A stretch of 64,000 nt of DNA, from contig NZ_JAEOAH010000028.1 in the NCBI RefSeq assembly GCF_016612995.1, positions 1-64,000 on the forward strand, in the 5' to 3' direction. Position 1 is the first letter of the stretch. Each line of letters opens with the position of its first letter. Below, piece after piece: positions 55,863 to 64,000 of this stretch. The stretch is from Viridibacillus soli (GTDB lineage Bacteria > Bacillota > Bacilli > Bacillales_A > Planococcaceae). The notes beneath the pieces were generated by a model. It was given only the letters and a program-made list of their open reading frames with translations. It did not search any database and had not been told where the DNA came from. The translations under genes and the position numbers were made by a program.

Positions 55863-56151
55863 GTAATCGTGATAAGACTATGGGTAATATGATAGTTGTC
55901 TGTTCTCAACAGAAGCAACCCATGATATACTCATATCATCAGAATTTACCAACAATTAACAATACTCTGCTGTAAAATGGTAGGATTATTGAAAATTATG
56001 AAATGTATTTTCTAATGAGATGTACACTGATTTAGGAAAGTACAAAAGTATAGAAGAGTCCTAGCGTTATTAGTCTTAAAGTCAATGATTGTATAGATTC
56101 TTCTGTTTATGTGCACACGACTATTGTTATTAAAGATTAGGAGTGCTGGGG

Positions 56152-56361
56152 ATGAAGGAAAATTTAAAATTTGCTTGGATAGCTTCATGGTTTGCCCTTG
56201 TGGGTCAGTTGGCATTTTTTATAGGAGTGGCGTTATTCACTGGAAATTGGCGTTTTGTAATGTGTAGTTTTATGGTGAGTATGGCTGTGGGAGTTCCGAG
56301 CATGATTAGTACTTGGAACGCTCAAAAAAAAGTAAACACAAAAAAGGTAGAAGGTGCCTAA
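56152..56361 (+). CDS. Small two-TM membrane protein
   Basis: The 69-residue protein has two predicted transmembrane segments (FAWIASWFALVGQLAFFIGV and FVMCSFMVSMAVGVPSMI) and a basic tail. AGGAGTG lies 8 bases before ATG 56152, which is preferred to the in-frame ATG three codons upstream. Not recognised. It is monocistronic. Confidence 0.6.
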   Translation: MKENLKFAWIASWFALVGQLAFFIGVALFTGNWRFVMCSFMVSMAVGVPSMISTWNAQKKVNTKKVEGA

Positions 56362-56608
56362 GTAGGTTTGTGCCAATTCTTTCGTAATACGAGCTAACAG
56401 AAGTTCTCACTTTGTTTAATATAAGGGGGCTTTAACGGAATAAGAATGGGAACTTGATGGTTATAAACACTGGTTCAATAACATTATTAATAGAAGAAAC
56501 TATTCTGATCAATCTTAGACCAAAATAGTTTCTTTTTCTTTGCTTTTAAATAAAGCTTCCTGCGATCTTTTTAATCAAACTTTATTTAAAAGCTACACAA
56601 TATAAAAA

Positions 56609-56652
56609 AACGCTATCAACTGATTAGCTTAATAATCAATTGATAACGTCTA
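56609..56652. terminator. Hairpin terminator
   Basis: ACGCTATCAACTGATTA/TAATCAATTGATAACGT arms enclose a short loop, flanked by a run of A on one side. On the minus strand it ends the small operon 57077-56666. Confidence 0.75.
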
Positions 56653-56665
56653 TTGCTACAAGCTT

Positions 56666-56806
56666 CTATTCCTCTTCTTTACTTTTTTTCATTAACTGAA
56701 TCATCTCATCATTTTGCTCGATAATCCGGTCCAGTTGTTTTCGGAATCGAGTAAAATCGTATGAAAATATGAGCAAAAGTATCGCAATGAATGTGACTAC
56801 CTTACT
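56666..56806 (-). CDS. Small protein without a recognisable start codon
   Basis: An AAGGAGGG site is followed by an open frame VVTFIAILLLIFSYDFTRFR, then KQLDRIIEQNDEMIQLMKKS and KEEE. This is a single membrane helix with a coiled-coil tail and looks like a genuine small protein. No ATG, GTG or TTG lies in frame before the helix; the 5' boundary given is arbitrary (6 bases after the ribosome site). It is either a damaged start or an unusual one. It follows the gene at 56853 on the same strand. Confidence 0.4.
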   Translation of the reverse strand, partial: SKVVTFIAILLLIFSYDFTRFRKQLDRIIEQNDEMIQLMKKSKEEE

Positions 56807-56852
56807 AAAACACCCTCCTTAAATCGGTACCAGATATCTTGCTGCTTTCTAT

Positions 56853-57077
56853 TTACGCTTGTTCCGCATTTTTCGCTGTCTGACCTAATTTCAGTTTAAA
56901 TACTACCGATAATACGATTGCAATTAGCAACGCCGGCACTGCCATTTGCAACAAGCTGTTCATTTCCATCGAATCTTCACCTAGTTGATAACTGAATGTT
57001 AAAAGTACACCTTTAATTATTTCAGATAAGCTCATAATTGGAAGAGCACTTACAAAAAGGTAAATGAATTTTTTCAT
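56853..57077 (-). CDS. Small two-TM membrane protein
   Basis: The 74-residue protein has two predicted membrane helices (about 4-26 and 44-64) and a polar linker GEDSMEMNSLLQM. ATG 57077 is preferred because TTGGAGTGAT precedes it at normal spacing; the GTG upstream overlaps that site. It probably forms an operon with the small coiled-coil protein downstream. The function is unknown. Confidence 0.55.
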   Translation of the reverse strand: MKKFIYLFVSALPIMSLSEIIKGVLLTFSYQLGEDSMEMNSLLQMAVPALLIAIVLSVVFKLKLGQTAKNAEQA

Positions 57078-57156
57078 GTACTTAATCACTCCAATAGTAT
57101 CTATACGAAGACTAATGCACGAAAGATTCAGAATAGTTCTTGAAAACTTTTTTTAT

Positions 57157-58350
57157 TTACGCATACGAATGCAGTCCAGCAATGACTAGATTGACAAATA
57201 CTTGGTTGAAGATGATTGTTCCAAAACCAATAATGGATAACCAGGCTGTTTTTTCTCCTTCCCAGCCTTTATTTAAACGTAAGTGTAGGAAAGCGGCATA
57301 AAATAGGAATGTGATTAAAGCCCATACTTCTTTTGGGTCCCATCCCCAGAAGCGACTCCACGCAATTTGCGCCCAAATCATGGCAAAAATAAGTCCACCT
57401 AATGTAAATAATGGGAAGCCGATGACAATTGATCGATAAGATATTTCGTCCATTGTTGCAGCATTAACTCTATTCGTCAGCGGTTTTAACAATGAAATGA
57501 TCTTACGTCTTGTGATTAGTCGAATGAGTAGATAAAGAAGACTTCCCACTAGGAACGACCAAATGAGCGTATTTAATTTCATCGCATTTAAAAAACTAGA
57601 CACTTCAAGAAAACCACTCTCACCTGTCGTCTGGGTAACCTTCTTATCCTCAGCCATTTCAACTACTACCGATTCTTTTGGCACAGTAATGGCTGGCATT
57701 TTGTATTCATATACTTCTAGCTTCTCATCTTGATTTGTAAATTGAATATTTTTTTCATAACCAGCAATATTAAATGCAGATGTCGTGGCAATAAATCCAC
57801 AAACGACGACTAAAAAATACATAACCAATTCTAAAAAGAACGTTTTTTTACTCTTTTCCTCCGTATTAATGACTTTTAATAAGTAGATCACACTTGTCAC
57901 AAAGGAAATTGATAATACAGCACTTGAAAATGCGACTGTTATGACATGTATTGTAAGCCATTCACTTTGAAGTGCTGGAATTAATGGCGTTACATCCTTT
58001 GAGAATGCGTTTGCATAGCCAAGTATCAATAAAGCAATTGGCAATGCAAAAAGCCCAATGACGCTCTGGTGATAAATATAGTACATAATTAAAAATGCAG
58101 CGACAAGCATAATACCAAAGAATGTCATGAACTCATACATATTCCCAACAGGGGCGTGCCCAATTGCATACCATCTAATACCAAAATATGTAATTTGTAA
58201 AGTAAAACCGATCCAAGTCATGGATAAACCAACAATAGAAAATACCCTTTTCTGTGAAGTAACCGATAAACCTAAAGGAATAATTGCTATTAAGTACGTT
58301 AGAAATGAAATATACAAAGCTGTGCTACTGATATCAATTAAAGATTGCAT
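57157..58350 (-). CDS. ccsB: Cytochrome c biogenesis protein CcsB/ResC
   Basis: This 397-residue membrane protein of system II cytochrome c maturation, together with ResB, transports heme and ligates it to apocytochromes. The tryptophan-rich WWD signature is visible as WAQIAWSRFWGWDPKEVWAL (326-345), and about eight transmembrane segments are predicted. A periplasm-side insert (about 195-255) is charged and Glu/Lys-rich. resB, resA and resDE are not adjacent, which is unlike the usual res operon. The ATG is preceded by AGGAGG. Confidence 0.9.
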   Translation of the reverse strand: MQSLIDISSTALYISFLTYLIAIIPLGLSVTSQKRVFSIVGLSMTWIGFTLQITYFGIRWYAIGHAPVGNMYEFMTFFGIMLVAAFLIMYYIYHQSVIGLFALPIALLILGYANAFSKDVTPLIPALQSEWLTIHVITVAFSSAVLSISFVTSVIYLLKVINTEEKSKKTFFLELVMYFLVVVCGFIATTSAFNIAGYEKNIQFTNQDEKLEVYEYKMPAITVPKESVVVEMAEDKKVTQTTGESGFLEVSSFLNAMKLNTLIWSFLVGSLLYLLIRLITRRKIISLLKPLTNRVNAATMDEISYRSIVIGFPLFTLGGLIFAMIWAQIAWSRFWGWDPKEVWALITFLFYAAFLHLRLNKGWEGEKTAWLSIIGFGTIIFNQVFVNLVIAGLHSYA

Positions 58351-58525
58351 TGTCTTTTAAATCCTCCTGATTATTTAAGTGTTTGATCTGTTGTAATTTT
58401 TTCTCGAACAATATTCCTCACATATAGTTAGTAGTAAGAGGTCTTGCTAATCGAATAGTATTGTATTCTAACTACCAAGTATAATTATCCTCTATTTCCA
58501 ATGTTTGTACAGTATATAGTTAATT

Positions 58526-58556
58526 AAAAGACTGACAATTTTATGTCAGTCTTTTA
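58526..58556. terminator. Hairpin terminator
   Basis: AAAGACTGACA/TGTCAGTCTTT arms enclose a short loop, with A and T flanks. Confidence 0.78.
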
Positions 58557-58583
58557 GGCCGGCATTTATTCACTTCTACAATG

Positions 58584-58676
58584 CTATTTCTCAACAGCAA
58601 GATCTACTTTCCAAGGTTTCACATTGATCAACCTCGCTAGGCTGAAGATCAAAATTGTAAATACAAGTATGAAGAA
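58584..58676 (-). pseudogene. C-terminal remnant of a membrane protein
   Basis: The minus-strand frame FFILVFTILIFSLARLINVK followed by PWKVDLAVEK and a stop reads like the last transmembrane helix and tail of a lost permease. No start or upstream part exists. The identity is unknown. Confidence 0.4.
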
Positions 58677-58770
58677 TCATATAAAAAAATGACTCAGACA
58701 ATGCTGGAGTTATTTAATAGTCGCTTAAACGAAGACTCTTGATTTTACTAAAGGTAATATAGTGTGCATC

Positions 58771-59772
58771 TTATTTCTCGAATTTTTCTGGATATAATCC
58801 TTCAGCAACTGTTTTTAATGCAAGTGGTGCTCGAATTCCTTCGGCTCCTGCTGAAAGAGGAAGAACAATAAATATCTTGTTTTTAATAGCAGGTAAATCT
58901 GCAAGTTCTTTTTTATTTAGTAAGAATTTTTGCTTTTGTTCTACAGATGTATCACCATAATCAATAATAATAATAGCTTCTGGATTACGATTAATGATTT
59001 CTTCCCAGCTTACCTCGGGCCACCCACCTTTAGTATCATTAAAAATATTGTTTCCTCCGGCCATTGTAACTAAGTGAACCAGATAGTTATCTTTAGCTGC
59101 TGCCATAGGAACTTCTTCTCCACTGTCGTATACTAATACATTTACTGGTTCTTCTACTCGACCAACTTTCGCAATTGTTTCTTCCATATCTTGTTTCATT
59201 TGATTAATGAGTTCTGTTGCTCTTTTTTCTACATGAAAGATACGTCCAATGTTTTCAATATCTTTATACACATCATCCAGTGTTGGAGTAGTCGACATAC
59301 TAGATGATTCTTGAATATACGTATTCACTCCCGCTTCTTGTAACTCTTCAACAGTTCCTAATGTTTGTTCTGAAAATGCACTTCTCCAGCCTGCATAAGC
59401 AAAATCTGGCTCAACTTCAAAGAACACTTCTTTGGATGGATATTCCTTAGCCAGCACTGGAATTTTCTCGTAAGCTTCCTTAAATTCTGGTAAAATTTTG
59501 TCATCTAAGTAAGCTGTACCTACCATTGAATCTTGTAATCCTAAGGCAAGCATAATTTCCGTTGCATGCTGGTTAAGAGCAACAGCACGTTTTGGAGCTT
59601 CTGTATATGTAAACTCGTGGTCCATATTCGTAATAACTACTTCACCATATCCACTTTCGGCTTTCTGTTTTGTACCTTCATTTTTAGACGGCTTATCTGA
59701 GCTACTACACGCAGACAACATTATTATTACTAGTAAACTAATACTGATCCATAGCTTTCTATATCCAGTCAT
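58771..59772 (-). CDS. btuF: Cobalamin/corrinoid-binding lipoprotein
   Basis: The 333-residue substrate-binding lipoprotein has lipobox LSAC and a class III (FecB/BtuF-type) fold. It shows RAVALNQHATEIMLALGLQD, EPDFAYAGW and AEGIRAPLALKTVAEGLYP. It is the last gene of btuC-btuD-btuF, behind a cobalamin riboswitch, so vitamin B12 or a corrinoid is the expected ligand, not iron. TTGAGGAG lies 8 bases before the ATG. Two short decayed pieces of a related gene lie at 62221-62342. Confidence 0.85.
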   Translation of the reverse strand: MTGYRKLWISISLLVIIMLSACSSSDKPSKNEGTKQKAESGYGEVVITNMDHEFTYTEAPKRAVALNQHATEIMLALGLQDSMVGTAYLDDKILPEFKEAYEKIPVLAKEYPSKEVFFEVEPDFAYAGWRSAFSEQTLGTVEELQEAGVNTYIQESSSMSTTPTLDDVYKDIENIGRIFHVEKRATELINQMKQDMEETIAKVGRVEEPVNVLVYDSGEEVPMAAAKDNYLVHLVTMAGGNNIFNDTKGGWPEVSWEEIINRNPEAIIIIDYGDTSVEQKQKFLLNKKELADLPAIKNKIFIVLPLSAGAEGIRAPLALKTVAEGLYPEKFEK

Positions 59773-59798
59773 ACAAATCTCCTCAAATCTATTGTTTT

Positions 59799-60566
59799 TT
59801 ATACATGCGCTAAAAAAGTGATATGTGTTTTATGTGTGATAGGATGAATCTTAATTTCTGTTTCCACGCCAAACACCTCTCTAATTAGCTCTGTTGTTAA
59901 CACGGTTTCAGGTGTTCCAGAACTGACAACCTGTCCATTTTGGATGACATATAAATAATCGCAAAACATGGCCGCTAAATTTAAATCGTGCAGGGCGGCT
60001 AGGATTGTAACTTCAAGCTTCTTAACAAGATCTAGCAATTGAAGTTGGTGATGTATGTCTAAATGATTGGTTGGTTCGTCCAAAATAATTATGTTCGCTT
60101 CTTGAGCAAGAGCCCTGGCAATGAGAACACGCTGTTTCTCACCACCTGATAAGCTCATAAAACTTCTTTCTTTAAATCCATTCATTCCAACACGATTTAA
60201 AGCAGCGTCGACAATCATGCGGTCTTCCTTCGTATCAGACTGAAAGAGTCTCTTATGGGGATGACGTCCCATCCAAACCATTTCTCGTACGCTAAAGTCA
60301 AAAGTCAGTGCTGTTTCTTGGCTAACAACCGACATTTCCTGCGCAGTTTGTTTTGGTGAAAGCTCGTATAAGTCTTGTCCATCTAAGTGAACTAATCCAG
60401 AATGTGGTTTTAATATTCGAGAAGCTGTTTTTAATAAGGTCGATTTCCCACTCCCATTAGGTCCAATAAGTCCAACAAACTGCTTCGCTTTAATTTGAAT
60501 GGAAATATCCTCAATTATAGAAGTATCTTGGATTGAATAAGCAACATCCTTCAAAGTTAATCTCAT
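59799..60566 (-). CDS. btuD: Cobalamin ABC transporter ATPase
   Basis: This 255-residue ATPase of the FecE/BtuD type shows Walker A GPNGSGKSTLL, Q-loop VSQETAL, signature LSGGEKQRVLIARAL, Walker B IIILDEPTNHLDI and switch His in LAALHDLNLA. It pairs with the permease encoded just upstream, overlapping its gene by 4 bases (ATGA), so translation is coupled. Specificity for cobalamin follows from the riboswitch in front of the operon. Confidence 0.9.
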   Translation of the reverse strand: MRLTLKDVAYSIQDTSIIEDISIQIKAKQFVGLIGPNGSGKSTLLKTASRILKPHSGLVHLDGQDLYELSPKQTAQEMSVVSQETALTFDFSVREMVWMGRHPHKRLFQSDTKEDRMIVDAALNRVGMNGFKERSFMSLSGGEKQRVLIARALAQEANIIILDEPTNHLDIHHQLQLLDLVKKLEVTILAALHDLNLAAMFCDYLYVIQNGQVVSSGTPETVLTTELIREVFGVETEIKIHPITHKTHITFLAHV

Positions 60567-61693
60567 TTACTTCCACCTCCAAATGAATATGAACTTCTAC
60601 GCAAAAGCCAAATAAAGAATGGTCCCCCACATAGTGCAGTGACGACTCCAATCGGAAGTTCTTGGGGTGCAAGTAGCATTCGAGCACATACATCAGACCA
60701 AATGACAAGTATCATTCCTATTAAAATACTGAATGGTAGAACTCGTTTATGATCTGTACCAATAAGTAGACGTACTAGATGTGGAACGACTAACCCAATA
60801 AATCCGATAGAACCGCTTACAGCCACAACAGTCCCTGTAAGAAGTGACGAGATAATTATTAGTATTTTACGGAAGGAGTCAATATTAACTCCAAGTGTTG
60901 CAGCCGCTTCCTCTCCCATTAATAAAACATTTAGAGACCGAGAATGAAATAACAGATAAAAAGTACCAACGAGTACGACAACTGTTGGAATCATTATGTA
61001 TTCCCATTTGGCCCCAGCTAAACTACCCATCATCCAAAACATTGCACCGCGGATCCCCGATTCTTTTGGGGCAAGCGTAACAATGAAATTCGTTACAGCT
61101 GACAAAATCATTGAAATAGCAACACCTGCTAACAAAAGCCTTGTCGTTTGAATTCTTCCCCCAACCTGAGCTAATAAATAAACAGCTACCATCGCAACAA
61201 TAGCTCCAATAAAGGCACCCAAAGACAGCGCATATTGACCGAAGATTGGTAGCGCACCAAATAGAATTACAAGTGTTGCAGCAACTGATGAACCAGAAGA
61301 TATGCCAAGAATATACGGATCCGCAAGTGAATTACGAACCAATGCTTGAATAACTACCCCAACTACGGATAATCCGGCTCCTACAACAGCTCCAAGTAAG
61401 ACACGAGGTAAACGAATGTCCCAAATAATTCGTTCTTGCGCTTGGCTCCAATTAACGTCTATGTAATCCCCGAAAAAGGGGAGATGAGATAGAGCAATCT
61501 TCCAAACGGTTATAGGAGACATCTTAACTGGTCCGAGAGTTAAAGCGAATGTAATAGATAATACAAGGGCGCAAAAGAACAGAAGCAACAGCAATTGAAA
61601 TCGACGCTTAGCTTTTCTCTCAATCAGCCGTTCTTGCGTAATATCATCGTTGTCCCCCTTTTTCAATGATCGAACTGGCAATAACTGTTCCAA
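60563..61693 (-). CDS. btuC: Cobalamin ABC transporter permease (FecCD type)
   Basis: The 376-residue FecCD-family permease has about ten transmembrane segments. Typical elements are RLPRVLLGAVVGAGLSVVGV, then the DPYILGISSGSSVAATL motif, and GSIGFIGLVVPHLVRLLIG. The TTG at 61693 is chosen because AAGGAGG lies 8 bases upstream; the ATG 18 bases earlier overlaps that site. It is the first gene after the cobalamin riboswitch. Confidence 0.88.
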   Translation of the reverse strand: MEQLLPVRSLKKGDNDDITQERLIERKAKRRFQLLLLLFFCALVLSITFALTLGPVKMSPITVWKIALSHLPFFGDYIDVNWSQAQERIIWDIRLPRVLLGAVVGAGLSVVGVVIQALVRNSLADPYILGISSGSSVAATLVILFGALPIFGQYALSLGAFIGAIVAMVAVYLLAQVGGRIQTTRLLLAGVAISMILSAVTNFIVTLAPKESGIRGAMFWMMGSLAGAKWEYIMIPTVVVLVGTFYLLFHSRSLNVLLMGEEAAATLGVNIDSFRKILIIISSLLTGTVVAVSGSIGFIGLVVPHLVRLLIGTDHKRVLPFSILIGMILVIWSDVCARMLLAPQELPIGVVTALCGGPFFIWLLRRSSYSFGGGSK

Positions 61694-61726
61694 TAAGAAA
61701 ACCTCCTTCATAAAAAAACAAACAAA

Positions 61727-61762
61727 AAAGCCCCATTCCTAATGACAAAGAATGGGGCTACG
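61727..61762 (-). terminator. Riboswitch terminator hairpin
   Basis: On the minus strand AGCCCCATTCTTTGTCATTA pairs with AGGAATGGGGCT and is followed by six T residues. It lies between the cobalamin riboswitch and btuC and is the likely expression platform. Confidence 0.85.
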
Positions 61763-61849
61763 AGTATCGGTTTAAAGACATAGTAATCGTACAAAAAGTC
61801 AGTCTTTTAATCTCTCGAACACCTCTCCTCTCAGCGAAGGAAAATTTGG

Positions 61850-62035
61850 TGATACACACTAGGTAGGTCTCCTGGCTTCCAAATCATTATTCTCTTTCGT
61901 CTTCCCTGATTGATACAATCAAGTGACATCATGAAAGAAAACTCCTTGGTTACAGCGGCGCGACCACTCGGGATTTACACCCGATTCCCTGTTACCCTTT
62001 GTTTACACAAAGGCACCCAGCGGCATAATTATGAA
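61850..62035 (-). promoter_or_regulatory. Cobalamin (B12) riboswitch
   Basis: On the minus strand the B12-box GAAGCCAGGAGACCTACCTA is at about 61862-61881. Upstream are GGGTGTAAATCCCGAGTGGT and CGCCGCTGTAACC, the conserved core of cobalamin riboswitches. Together with the downstream terminator it should shut off btuCDF when adenosylcobalamin is sufficient. Confidence 0.92.
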
Positions 62036-62220
62036 CTTCGTAAAATTTACTACACAAACATTATGGTAGTATAATTAGAATATTTTTACAAGTTAAATTT
62101 TACTTATTTTACTCATTCTTATTTTGATCGTAATATTTTGGACCCTTTTGTCAGTTAGCAGAATGATCCCTAATAATCGTTCAATTTTTTATTCCGTTTA
62201 AAAGATAAGAAAATTTCAAT

Positions 62221-62342
62221 TGTGGTGTACGAATTCCTTCAGTTCCTGCTGAAAGAGGGAGAAGAATAAATTTCTTATTAGTATACGACAGTGGATAAGA
62301 AGTTCCTATGGTAGCAGCTAAAGATAACTATCTGCTTAACAT
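62221..62342. pseudogene. Two btuF-like scraps fused in opposite orientation
   Basis: 62221-62279 resembles 58823-58886 in the same orientation as btuF on the minus strand (GAATTCCTTC, CCTGCTGAAAGAGG). 62280-62342 resembles the complement of 59073-59134 (GTATACGACAGTGGA, AAGTTCCTATGG, GCAGCTAAAGATAACTATCT), so it reads on the plus strand. The second piece carries a stop codon in the matching frame. This is a decayed paralogue broken by an inversion. Confidence 0.8.
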
Positions 62343-62448
62343 AAGTTTATCAACACTAAATAATGCCTCATAAACAGAGCGTTTATTCTTCTTACCTGTT
62401 TACGAATAATAAAGCTGTTCAAAAGATAATAAATTTCTTTAAAGATGA

Positions 62449-62480
62449 AGCCGATACTTGAATTTAGTGTAGGCTTTTTT
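62449..62480 (+). terminator. Hairpin terminator in decayed sequence
   Basis: GCCGATACT pairs with AGTGTAGGC (one mismatch) and is followed by six T residues. A short open frame ending KIINFFKDEADT just before it may be the tail of a lost gene. Confidence 0.55.
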
Positions 62481-62644
62481 GCGTATAGTTTATAATAATC
62501 GTATAGAAATTTCGGTAGTCAAGCCTTCAATAAACGGGCAACTTTATTCAAAGATGCATTAGAATAAAACTCCAGAATAATCTTAAAGAGGTTTTGCTAT
62601 GAAAGAAGTGTATAAGCACACTAATTCAAGACTAGAGGTGTACA

Positions 62645-63394
62645 ATGTTAGCTAACTTAAATGACTACTTAAGAGATTTAATGGTGTATATTCCGGAAGG
62701 AGAAACTCGCCTACGAGATTTTCGAAACGAGCAAAAATGGATTAGTTCAGACTATAAATTTGCAATGCCGGGTATTAGAAAAAAATTAAAGGAAGTTATT
62801 TGGAATGTTGAGATAGAGCCATTTTATCTTGCTAAATATACGGTGACAAAAGAACTTTACGAGATTATTATGGGAAAAAAATTTGCAACAACGAATGAGG
62901 CTCGAAAACCAATTGTTAATGTTTCATGGATAGATGCAGTGATTTTTTGCAATTTATTGTCTGATACAATGGGTTATGACAAGTTTTATGATTTTGATAA
63001 TGAAAGTAAAGAAGTTGTTTGCAAAAATGGTACTAATGGTTTTCGTTTACCGACAGATGCTGAATGGCAATATGCATGTAAGGCAAAATCAAAAGGATAT
63101 CGGTATAGTGAAATTGATGAAATAGCTTGGTATAAAAAAAATTCTAAAGCACGAGTACATCAAGTTGGTAAGAAAATGCCTAATGAGTGGGGCTTGTACG
63201 ACATGATCGGGAATGTCTGGGAGTGGTGCGGGGACTTATATGATGCAGAGACCTTTAGTACTTACAGAATAATTCGCGGAGGAAGTTGGGCAGAAGAAGA
63301 ACGGGGGTGTGGAGCTACTTGTCGCCGGAAGAGTATGCCTGATTTTTATATAGATGATATCGGATTTAGAATTGCTAGATCTATTGTTTTATAA
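62645..63394 (+). CDS. Formylglycine-generating-enzyme-like (SUMF1) protein
   Basis: The 249-residue protein has the FGE-sulfatase/SUMF1 fold: FYLAKYTVTKELYE, the core GFRLPTDAEWQYACKA, then GLYDMIGNVWEWCGDLYD, RIIRGGSWAEEE and the end IDDIGFRIARS. True formylglycine-generating enzymes use two Cys five residues apart before the C-terminal AR segment. Here the corresponding cysteines are C222 and C226, four apart, so activity on sulfatases is uncertain. No sulfatase gene is in the window. AGAGGTG precedes the ATG. It may act on another protein or be a non-catalytic relative. Confidence 0.82.
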   Translation: MLANLNDYLRDLMVYIPEGETRLRDFRNEQKWISSDYKFAMPGIRKKLKEVIWNVEIEPFYLAKYTVTKELYEIIMGKKFATTNEARKPIVNVSWIDAVIFCNLLSDTMGYDKFYDFDNESKEVVCKNGTNGFRLPTDAEWQYACKAKSKGYRYSEIDEIAWYKKNSKARVHQVGKKMPNEWGLYDMIGNVWEWCGDLYDAETFSTYRIIRGGSWAEEERGCGATCRRKSMPDFYIDDIGFRIARSIVL

Positions 63395-63539
63395 TTATAA
63401 AATTCAGAATTTCTATATAATTGAAGTTAAGGAATCCACTTTAAACTTTTTCTTTTATATCGATCTTTTTTCAAATCAACATTATTTATGATCTTTAGTT
63501 TTCCTATTAATGTGTAACGCCAGCTTTAAAATCCTCAGT

Positions 63540-63870
63540 TGCATTCTTGTGTCCGTGATAGAATATCTAGCAACTTGAAATTATTCTTGAAGCCATCAAC
63601 AGAGTTGTAATTGAAACCTTAACGTTTCCATTCGTTCGATATATCACCATTCACATATTTTAAATATGGCTTATCCAAATCGCCTTTTCGAATAGTCTCG
63701 ATGTCGAAATTTACAATGATATAGCCATTTTTTTAGAACATCGGGTGACTTTCATTGAGACGGTTTAATACACCTACTCCAGAAAAGTCTTTACCCTTGT
63801 CTACGAAATAATCTTTGGTTGGTAAGCTGACCACCGTTGCTCACTACGAATTGTATCTTTTGAAATTTTA
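63540..63870 (-). pseudogene. Decayed gene of unknown family
   Basis: The minus strand reads SLPTKDYFVDKGKDFSGVGV, then LNRLNESHPMF, a stop, GYIIVNFDIETIRKGDLDKP then YLKYVNGDISNEWKR, a stop, and GFNYNSVDGFKNNFK. At least two in-frame stops interrupt what looks like one secreted or structural protein. The family is not identified. The remaining sequence to 64000 shows nothing I can support. Confidence 0.5.
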
Positions 63871-64000
63871 TGAATGCAATTGCGTATGAAGGTAGGTGCT
63901 TAGTTTCTTAAAGAGTCGTTAGTCAAAATCTGAAAGAAGCACGGAATTGTTTATCCAATGCTTCTTCTTTTCTAAAAATCAACTAACAATTCGAATTGTA

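Overview
The window comes from a low-GC, endospore-forming member of the Bacillales. It resembles Lysinibacillus, Solibacillus and other Planococcaceae more than the B. subtilis group. The evidence is AT-rich sequence, strong AGGAGG ribosome binding sites, T-box leaders, and spore genes: a SleL-like cortex-lytic enzyme, a gamma-type SASP candidate and a YjcZ-type tiny membrane protein. I found no rRNA, tRNA, CRISPR array, prophage or intact insertion sequence. This is chromosomal sequence with a large accessory fraction.

Layout. 0-12 kb: transposase remnant, secreted subtilisin-like protease, double winged-helix regulator, alpha/beta hydrolase, tryptophan T-box with trpE-trpG, DUF1801, GyrI-like and MBL-fold genes, then spore lytic enzyme sleL. 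12-15 kb: an SsuABC/TauABC/ThiXYZ-like ABC importer. 15-22 kb: small genes, a NUDIX protein, a methyltransferase, and an XRE-cupin regulator divergent from an EmrE-type exporter. 22-27 kb: LCP cell-wall ligase, an unusual RelA/SpoT homologue with an apparently dead synthetase region, and two methyltransferases. 28-35 kb: EAL phosphodiesterase, chemoreceptor and a 1011-residue RND exporter. 35-47 kb: an accessory patch with a GC-rich DUF418 gene, a TetR remnant, a PadR/HAAS pair, a LysM protein, a membrane-anchored MutS-like ATPase, and several genes broken by single-base shifts in short homopolymers. 47-50 kb: an isoleucine T-box and a type-2 (eukaryote-like) isoleucyl-tRNA synthetase. 50-58 kb: small membrane proteins, GNAT and DinB/YfiT proteins, a Cys-cluster/pentapeptide-repeat protein and an orphan CcsB. 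58-62 kb: a cobalamin riboswitch controlling a BtuCDF-type transporter. 62-64 kb: an FGE/SUMF1-like protein and decaying sequence.

Three RNA leaders give firm functional assignments: T-box(Trp) to trpEG, T-box(Ile) to ileS, and cobalamin riboswitch to btuCDF.

The most unusual items are: (i) a RelA/SpoT protein that keeps the hydrolase residues and the TGS domain but has lost the synthetase motifs; (ii) two scraps of ABC binding-protein genes, one of them two pieces fused in opposite orientation; (iii) several short genes with a well-placed Shine-Dalgarno sequence but ATT, ATA or no recognisable start codon; (iv) repeated one-base homopolymer frameshifts at 38-54 kb, which are either real decay or assembly error. 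I did not find a clearly new multi-gene defence or biosynthetic system.
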